In this document: positions 14,355 to 18,780 of the stretch, piece by piece | How the letters are laid out: each line of letters begins with the position of its first letter | Position numbering within the stretch: position 1 is the stretch's first letter | NCBI GenBank assembly: GCA_964347835.1 | Contig: CAYFZR010000046.1 | Coordinates: 1 to 18,780 of the forward strand | Direction of reading: 5' to 3' | Source of the DNA: CAYFZR01 sp964347835 [NCBI: uncultured archaeon] | Lineage (GTDB): Archaea; CAYFZR01 | Length of the DNA stretch: 18,780 nt | Position numbers and translations under genes: made by a program | Notes under the pieces: generated by a model | Told to the model about the DNA's origin: nothing | Seen by the model: only the letters and a program-made list of their open reading frames with translations | Databases searched by the model: none

Positions 14355-14978
14355 TTACTTAAAAAACCTTAATATCTCTCTTAGATCCTCTCCTGGAACA
14401 TGAAAATTGGCAGATTCTATCAACTCTTTCATGTTGGTATTAAATGCAATTGACAATCCTACCTTTTCAAATAAGCCTATATCGTTTAAATGATCTCCTA
14501 CTGCTGCTATATTTTCTGTAGGGATGTCCTTTTCTTTACTTATATTCTCCAAAACTAATGGTTTATCGAATACACCGCAATTAACTTTTACACCCAGTAT
14601 TCGGTCATCTTTTACAACAAGTTGATTTGCGAATGCGAAGTCTAAATTTAATTCTCTTTTTACCCTATCAGATAATACTGTCAAACCTGAACTTATAACC
14701 CCTAACTCATAATTCTTCTTCAATATGTTTATGGTCTCTTTCGCCCCTTTCATGTAGGGGACGCCATCTGCTATCCGCTTTATCACGCTATAGGGTATGT
14801 CTTTCCATAGAGCCACGTCTAATTCAGCCCATTCGTTGTAACTTATATCTCCTGAATAAAACATTCTTTTGTATTTCTCACACTCTTCCTTGAATCCTAA
14901 TTGGGAATGAATGGTATCCCATATGCTATCCTCTTTGACCAATACTCCATCTAAATCAAATACAATTAGTCTAATCAT
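14355..14978 (-). CDS. HAD-superfamily phosphatase, SerB-like
   Basis: A 207-residue HAD hydrolase with the four motifs in order: the nucleophile loop F-D8-L-D10-G-V-L, the Ser/Thr in VISSGL, a Lys near FDKPLVL, and GDHLND with the metal-binding acids. The layout (a helical cap between motif I and II) resembles phosphoserine phosphatase and related small-molecule phosphatases. I chose the ATG at 14978, which overlaps the cysS stop by 8 bp; an upstream in-frame ATG at 15002 lies inside cysS and would add MKPFGRLS. The link to cysS suggests serine/cysteine metabolism, but the exact substrate is not shown. Confidence 0.8.
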   Translation of the reverse strand: MIRLIVFDLDGVLVKEDSIWDTIHSQLGFKEECEKYKRMFYSGDISYNEWAELDVALWKDIPYSVIKRIADGVPYMKGAKETINILKKNYELGVISSGLTVLSDRVKRELNLDFAFANQLVVKDDRILGVKVNCGVFDKPLVLENISKEKDIPTENIAAVGDHLNDIGLFEKVGLSIAFNTNMKELIESANFHVPGEDLREILRFFK

Positions 14979-16413
14979 GCTTAATCTTCCAAATGGTTTC
15001 ATCTTTGTTGTCTTCGAGTATTATGCCTATTTCTTTTAACTTTGTCCTTATTTTATCCGCTGTTTCGAAATCTTTATCTTTTCTAGCCTTTTTTCTGATT
15101 TCAACTATTAAATTTATTAATTCCTCTTTTAATTCATCTGGTCTTTCTAATATTTCTCTTTCAAATAAATCTCCAAAAAGTATTTTTCCAGAGGTTTGAA
15201 AGAAATCGGCGATTTTTTTAGAAGTCTCCTTGCTTATTTTTTTATTCTCTTCTATAAATTTATTTATTTCCTTAGTTAGATCAATTAAGGATTTTATAGC
15301 CAAGGATATGTTGAAATCATTGTTCATTGCCCCTTCGAATTTTTCTCTAGTTTTTTCCAATGCCTCAATGAGGAAATCTTCCGAGGAAGTTGCCTCACCA
15401 CCTCGTTCAGCTAACTCTTTGACCATGTTTATTGAATTCTTAAGCCTCTCAAGCCTCTTCTTCGAGGCTTCAAGATCTTTTTCGTTAAAGTCTATCTGAT
15501 TTCTATAGTGCGTGGACAAAAAGAAAAATCTTATAAGTGAGGCTCCGTATTTTGAAATCGCTTCTCTAGCGGTTATATAGTTCCCAAGAGACTTAGACAT
15601 TTTCTCTCCTTTGAGAAGAACATGCTTTACATGCAGCCAATACTTCACAAAAGACTTTCCGGTCGCCCCCTCGCTTTGGGCAATTTCGTTTTCATGATGA
15701 GGAAATATGTTGTCTTCTCCTCCTCCATGAATATCAAAACTCTCTCCTAAATACTTCATAGACATAGCAGAGCATTCTATGTGCCAACCAGGTCTTCCAA
15801 CAAACCAGGGACTGAACCAGTAAGGCTCATCCTTTTTTGCGGCTTTCCAGAGGGAAAAATCGCCGACTTCTTTCTTAGAATATTCATCTGAGTCGATTCT
15901 TCCACTTGCTCCTTCTTTTAATTCTTTAGGCCTAAATCCAGAGAGCTTACCGTAATCAGGAAATTTAGATATATCATAGTAAACCCCGTCTTCCGCTTGA
16001 TATGCACAGCCTCTCTCGATGAGCCTTTGAATTAACTCCACCATCTCCTGTATATGCTGAGTAGCAAGAGGATGTACTTTTGCTCTTAATATACCTAAGG
16101 TATCCCTATCTTCAAAGTAGACTTTTGTATAGTACTCAATTATCTCTTGGAAACTTATTCCAAGTTCTTTTATCCTTTTTAGGATTTTCTCATCTATGCT
16201 TATATCCGTTAAGTTGGATACGTGATATACTTCGTATCCCAGATATTCTAGATATCTTTGCAATACATCCCAGAAAATGTAGCATCTTGCATGTCCTATG
16301 TGCATGTAATCGTTAACGGTTAAACCACAGGTATACATCTTTACTTTTTTGTTTTCTAAGGGCTCGAACTCTTCTTTCTTGTTTGTCAGAGTATTATAGA
16401 TCCTTAAGGACAT
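14971..16413 (-). CDS. cysS: Cysteinyl-tRNA synthetase
   Basis: A 480-residue class I synthetase that attaches Cys to tRNA-Cys in the cytoplasm. HIGH is at 38-41 and KMSKS at 271-275. The zinc ligands C29, C214, H239 and E243 are all present, as in bacterial CysRS. The C-terminal helices and the anticodon-binding region appear complete. I chose the ATG at 16413 (MSLRIYNT); TTG at 16434 is in frame upstream but within the likely ribosome-binding region GAGGTTGAG. Its stop overlaps the HAD phosphatase start. Many methanogens make Cys-tRNA through SepRS/SepCysS; here the direct enzyme is present. The region upstream is full of repeats. Confidence 0.97.
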   Translation of the reverse strand: MSLRIYNTLTNKKEEFEPLENKKVKMYTCGLTVNDYMHIGHARCYIFWDVLQRYLEYLGYEVYHVSNLTDISIDEKILKRIKELGISFQEIIEYYTKVYFEDRDTLGILRAKVHPLATQHIQEMVELIQRLIERGCAYQAEDGVYYDISKFPDYGKLSGFRPKELKEGASGRIDSDEYSKKEVGDFSLWKAAKKDEPYWFSPWFVGRPGWHIECSAMSMKYLGESFDIHGGGEDNIFPHHENEIAQSEGATGKSFVKYWLHVKHVLLKGEKMSKSLGNYITAREAISKYGASLIRFFFLSTHYRNQIDFNEKDLEASKKRLERLKNSINMVKELAERGGEATSSEDFLIEALEKTREKFEGAMNNDFNISLAIKSLIDLTKEINKFIEENKKISKETSKKIADFFQTSGKILFGDLFEREILERPDELKEELINLIVEIRKKARKDKDFETADKIRTKLKEIGIILEDNKDETIWKIKHD

Positions 16414-16452
16414 GGGAATAAAACTCAACCTCAAATATTAAAACTTAACCTA

Positions 16453-16500
16453 TCAGAAGGAGGTAATAATACATTTTATACTGACTTTATCCTATCTTAC
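16453..16500 (+). repeat. Interspersed repeat, copy A (first module only)
   Basis: AGAAGGAGGTAATAATACA and onward. A 23-base core, 16462-16484, is identical to 16556-16578 in copy B, 94 bp away. The second module (CCTCTCTACACCCCCATATA) is missing here, and a hairpin element lies between the two copies. Confidence 0.8.
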
Positions 16501-16505
16501 CTTAC

Positions 16506-16533
16506 GCACCAAAATCGTAGATTTTGGGCGTGC
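16506..16533. repeat. Hairpin between two repeat copies
   Basis: CAAAATC (16510-16516) pairs perfectly with GATTTTG (16520-16526) over a 3-base loop. The stem extends as GCAC (16506-16509) with GTGC (16530-16533) after a 3-base bulge. It has no T-tract, so a simple terminator is not the obvious reading. Confidence 0.5.
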
Positions 16534-16546
16534 CAATAATCTTCGA

Positions 16547-16624
16547 TTAGAAGGGGGTAATAATACATTTTATACTGAATTTCTCTATCCTACCCTACCA
16601 CCACCTCTCTACACCCCCATATAG
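16547..16624 (+). repeat. Interspersed repeat, copy B (both modules)
   Basis: Starts TTAGAAGGGGGTAATAATA and ends CTCTCTACACCCCCATATA. It is the reverse-orientation equivalent of 47-164, and carries the 23-base core shared with copy A. It lies outside any gene, about 135 bp before the start of cysS. Confidence 0.8.
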
Positions 16625-16697
16625 AGTAGAAAACGACTCATTTGGTACTGTTTATAAAATAATATTTGATAAAATTGCTAGTTAATATCTTTCTTTT

Positions 16698-16767
16698 GAT
16701 CGAACTTTTTTTAAAAGTTCGTTGCGGATGGAACGAGCCACGTTCCATAGCCACGCTGCTTTTTTTA
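16698..16767. other. Tandem perfect hairpins, possible terminator or RNA element
   Basis: CGAACTTTT (16701-16709) pairs with AAAAGTTCG (16713-16721). Then ATGGAACG (16728-16735) pairs with CGTTCCAT (16741-16748) around AGCCA, with GCGG and CCACGC extending the stem. AGCCACG occurs twice (16736-16742, 16749-16755). On the plus strand a T7 run (16760-16766) follows, like a terminator; on the minus strand it lies just after the stop of the TIGR00300 gene. Confidence 0.5.
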
Positions 16768-17997
16768 TTTTTCTTCATCAAGTTTTTTTAATTCTGTAGT
16801 TAGAAGAGGCAAGAACACTCCAACGTCTGTTACAACTCCTAAAGCCTGAGCAGTACCTCTGTCTGTAAGTTTAGTAACCGTAGCCGGATTTATATCAACA
16901 CATACGGTCTTTACATGAGATTTAAGCAAGTTGCCAACCGCAATAGAGTGTAACATGCTGGCCATCATGAGTACCATAGATACGTCTTTCAGATGCTCTC
17001 TCATAGCGTCTTGGGCTTCCATAACGTCAGTTATAACTTCAGGCAGAGGACCATCATCCCTTATTGATCCTGCCAGAACAAAAGGCACATTATTTTTAAT
17101 GCATTCGTACATAATCCCTTTTTTCAAAATATTTTCTTTTATGGCGTTTTCTATCGAACCTGCTTTCATTATAGTATTTATCGCCAGAATATGATGTCTG
17201 TGCCCTCCGGGAGATGGCCTTCCATAAGTTATATCCATTCCTAAAGAAGTGCCAAATAAAGAGCATTCTACGTCATGCACTGCTAGTGCATTTCCTGATA
17301 ACAAAACATCTACGTATCCGTTTCTTATTAACTGCGCAATATATTCTGAGCCTCCTGTGTGTATAACAGCCGGGCCTAATACCCATGCGATTTTCTCCCC
17401 GTTTTTCTTAAGATCATACATTTCTTTCGCAATCTGTTGTATTATAGAAGGAGAAGGCTTTTCGGTAGAAACATGACTAATCATAAACTCGAAAACACCT
17501 ATCCTTCCTCTGGGTCTCTCGGGAGGTATTACTCTTATTCCCTTCTTACCTATGACTACACTCTCACCTTTTTTTATCTCGCTTATAGGCTTGCACAGAG
17601 CCTCTTTTTTCTTTGCGTCGATTACTATCATACAGTCCATCTCAATATCCTTTACCTCCAACCACTCACCTTCGTACCTTATGTATGTGGGATGGTTGGT
17701 TGTTGAGTAGAAATCATCCGGAACCGCCTTTTCTTTTGGCGCTGGTAAAAATTCTACCTCTTCTATCTCAGGAACATAGGCGCCTGTCTTGTGCAGTTCT
17801 CCCAAGATTTGGTCTAAGTGTTTTTGATCATGCCCTTTTATCAATATCCTTGCATAACTCGTTTCTTCCTTTTTCTTTCCTATCTCAAACTCCATTACTT
17901 CAAAGTCTCCGTCCATGTCCATTATGGTATCGAATACCTTGGGTAAAATGAAGGAATCAATGATGTGCCCTTTAAGTTCTATCTCCCTCATAGCCAT
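16765..17997 (-). CDS. TIGR00300-family protein, ornithine cyclodeaminase type
   Basis: A 410-residue protein of the archaeal TIGR00300 family. Residues 1-100 form the N-terminal domain ([20 protein letters not shown]); the rest is the LOR/SDH-type region with [37 protein letters not shown] and [17 protein letters not shown], the last resembling a nucleotide-binding strand and loop. A methanogen member was shown to be an ornithine cyclodeaminase that makes proline, so that role is likely. I chose the ATG at 17997 since GGGGGGA lies 7 bases upstream; TTG at 18012 is in frame but earlier than this ribosome-binding site. A TATA-like box at 18044-18053 gives a short leader. Confidence 0.85.
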   Translation of the reverse strand: MAMREIELKGHIIDSFILPKVFDTIMDMDGDFEVMEFEIGKKKEETSYARILIKGHDQKHLDQILGELHKTGAYVPEIEEVEFLPAPKEKAVPDDFYSTTNHPTYIRYEGEWLEVKDIEMDCMIVIDAKKKEALCKPISEIKKGESVVIGKKGIRVIPPERPRGRIGVFEFMISHVSTEKPSPSIIQQIAKEMYDLKKNGEKIAWVLGPAVIHTGGSEYIAQLIRNGYVDVLLSGNALAVHDVECSLFGTSLGMDITYGRPSPGGHRHHILAINTIMKAGSIENAIKENILKKGIMYECIKNNVPFVLAGSIRDDGPLPEVITDVMEAQDAMREHLKDVSMVLMMASMLHSIAVGNLLKSHVKTVCVDINPATVTKLTDRGTAQALGVVTDVGVFLPLLTTELKKLDEEK

Positions 17998-18043
17998 GAG
18001 TATTCCCCCCAAATAGTTTGTCTGTACTTTACTCTAGGCTTTT

Positions 18044-18053
18044 GCATATATTC
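18044..18053 (-). promoter_or_regulatory. TATA box for the TIGR00300 gene
   Basis: GAATATATGC on the minus strand would start transcription near 18023 and leave a leader of about 26 bases that carries the GGGGGGA ribosome-binding site (18004-18010). Confidence 0.4.
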
Positions 18054-18227
18054 AAAGGATATAATTCTTTCTATGTCGCATTTGTTGATGAAAGAGATTT
18101 TAGTTAGACTGCTCGAAATTCACGCTTAGAAAACCAAAACCTAAAAAACTCTGGAAGGGTCATTTAAAAATTAAATAAAATTTTTAACGCTTATCTATTA
18201 GTTGTTAAAATAGAATTATTAGACCTA

Positions 18228-18413
18228 TTGAAGTTATCTGGAGAATTATACACTACTGAGGGCATATACAATGAAATTTACGCCCTTAACAGAGAAAAGA
18301 GGTATCTTAGTATAGATGTTATTAGGAATGCAGACTGGACAATTATTGAGAATCTAACGAAAAACGAGATTTTGGATACGATTTCGTCAGTTCTTTGGCT
18401 GCAGTTTGCATAG
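18228..18413 (+). CDS. Possible small protein overlapping the roadblock gene
   Basis: A 61-codon plus-strand frame starting at TTG (KLSGELYTTEGIYNEIYALN) ends at 18413, overlapping the end of the roadblock gene by 71 bp on the other strand. The frame is open further upstream to 18168 with protein-like sequence (KIELLDLL) but no good start there. An AT-rich stretch at 18162-18186 could be a promoter. It may be a remnant or chance; I give it low trust. Confidence 0.25.
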   Translation: MKLSGELYTTEGIYNEIYALNREKRYLSIDVIRNADWTIIENLTKNEILDTISSVLWLQFA

Positions 18414-18723
18414 CCATTTTGACCTCCCCTAACATTGCATCCGGCTCTGTAATCACTGCTATTAAGTTATCTTCGACTGCAGCTATCAAGACTTTTCCCT
18501 TAGATCCTCTAACGTCGATTATGTCCATGTTCCCAAGATCAAGCGACTCTATTGAAGCTAGACCTGAACCAAATGCTACAGCTGAGATGTAAGTAAATTC
18601 ATCCCTTTTGGCATCCGGTGGTAGGGCAGCAGCCAGTGGTAAACCTTCTTTACTTATGTATGCAGAACCTCTCACTCCGGCTGTTTTGTTTAATTCAGCC
18701 AATACTCGATCTGCCCCTGCCAA
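18343..18723 (-). CDS. Roadblock/LC7-domain protein
   Basis: A 126-residue protein, nearly all one roadblock/LC7 fold: ADRVLAELNKTAGVRGSAYISKEG, then GLPLAAALPP, GKVLIAAVEDNLIAVI and a final helix. Archaeal and bacterial members regulate small GTPases or serve as scaffold subunits; no GTPase gene is nearby. It starts with TTG at 18723, supported by a strong GGAGGCG (18732-18738) 8 bases upstream. It lies at the edge of the window, so its operon upstream is unseen. No catalytic residues are expected. Confidence 0.85.
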   Translation of the reverse strand: MAGADRVLAELNKTAGVRGSAYISKEGLPLAAALPPDAKRDEFTYISAVAFGSGLASIESLDLGNMDIIDVRGSKGKVLIAAVEDNLIAVITEPDAMLGEVKMAMQTAAKELTKSYPKSRFSLDSQ

Positions 18724-18770
18724 TTTTATTCGCCTCCTTTTCAGTGGGTATCATATAATAAGTCAGTTCA

Positions 18771-18780
18771 TATAATTATA
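18771..18780 (-). promoter_or_regulatory. Possible TATA box for the roadblock gene
   Basis: TATAATTATA at the window edge would place the start near 18750, upstream of the GGAGGCG ribosome-binding site at 18732-18738. A nearer AT-rich box at 18751-18760 would start too close to that site. Confidence 0.3.

Noticed and set aside
47-16624. Composite transposon bounded by inverted repeats
   Set aside because: The repeats are inverted, but the interior is housekeeping and one-carbon genes, with no transposase or integrase and no visible target duplication.
16698-16767. tRNA or tRNA fragment
   Set aside because: Two stems are visible, but no anticodon arm, T-loop motif or CCA-compatible acceptor stem was found.
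17437-17951. Plus-strand frames of 89 and 112 codons
   Set aside because: They are antisense to the well-conserved TIGR00300 gene and have low-complexity composition.

Overview
The window looks like chromosomal DNA of an AT-rich euryarchaeon related to methanogens, Archaeoglobi or ANME-type lineages. The evidence is a formylmethanofuran dehydrogenase-type (Fwd/Fmd) gene set, an MtrA-family corrinoid protein, a methanogen-type dihydropteroate synthase-like protein, an archaetidylinositol phosphate (AIP) synthase with an archaeal-type myo-inositol-1-phosphate synthase, and archaeal TATA-type promoters, several placed for leaderless or near-leaderless transcripts. I saw no rRNA, tRNA, CRISPR array, transposase or phage gene. 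A species cannot be named from this alone.

Layout. 1-164: a G-rich modular repeat that supplies the stop codon of the first gene. 161-2037 (minus): a three-gene redox operon (Fe-S protein, FwdB-like, FwdD-like) whose FwdB member has lost the metal-ligating Cys. 2136-4105 (plus): a thioredoxin-like protein, a two-cluster ferredoxin interrupted by a one-base frameshift, and a solitary MtrA fused to a C-terminal GYF_2-like domain, whose start is also disturbed. 4111-5652 (minus): a dihydropteroate synthase-like protein. 5694-8043 (plus): AIP synthase, an overlapping PHP phosphoesterase, and a ten-repeat TPR protein. 8081-8392 (minus) and 8520-9590 (plus): a PadR regulator divergent from inositol-1-phosphate synthase, with operator-like repeats between. 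9591-10069: mostly non-coding with one ORF remnant. 10070-10987: a membrane-anchored S16 (Lon-like) Ser-Lys protease. 11283-12502 (minus): 5-formyl-THF cyclo-ligase-like protein and endonuclease III. 12521-14353: a small membrane protein, a Cys-containing ATC hydrolase-like protein, a metallo-beta-lactamase-fold lipoprotein and a small leaderless gene. 14355-16413 (minus): CysS and a HAD phosphatase. 16435-16764: non-coding, with two more repeat copies and strong hairpins. 16765-17997 (minus): a TIGR00300/ornithine cyclodeaminase-type protein. 18343-18723 (minus): a roadblock/LC7 protein.

Two themes connect genes. First, the left 5.6 kb is rich in one-carbon and redox proteins (Fwd-like, MtrA-like, pterin-binding, ferredoxin, thioredoxin), but in non-canonical forms: a FwdB lacking its catalytic ligand, no FwdA or FwdC, and an MtrA without MtrB-H. 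Second, inositol lipid synthesis is represented by inositol-1-phosphate synthase, AIP synthase and a translationally coupled phosphoesterase that could supply the dephosphorylation step. Convergent genes end 1-5 bp apart at 4105/4111 and 14353/14355, and divergent genes share very short promoter regions (18 bp at 12503-12520, 41 bp at 5653-5693).
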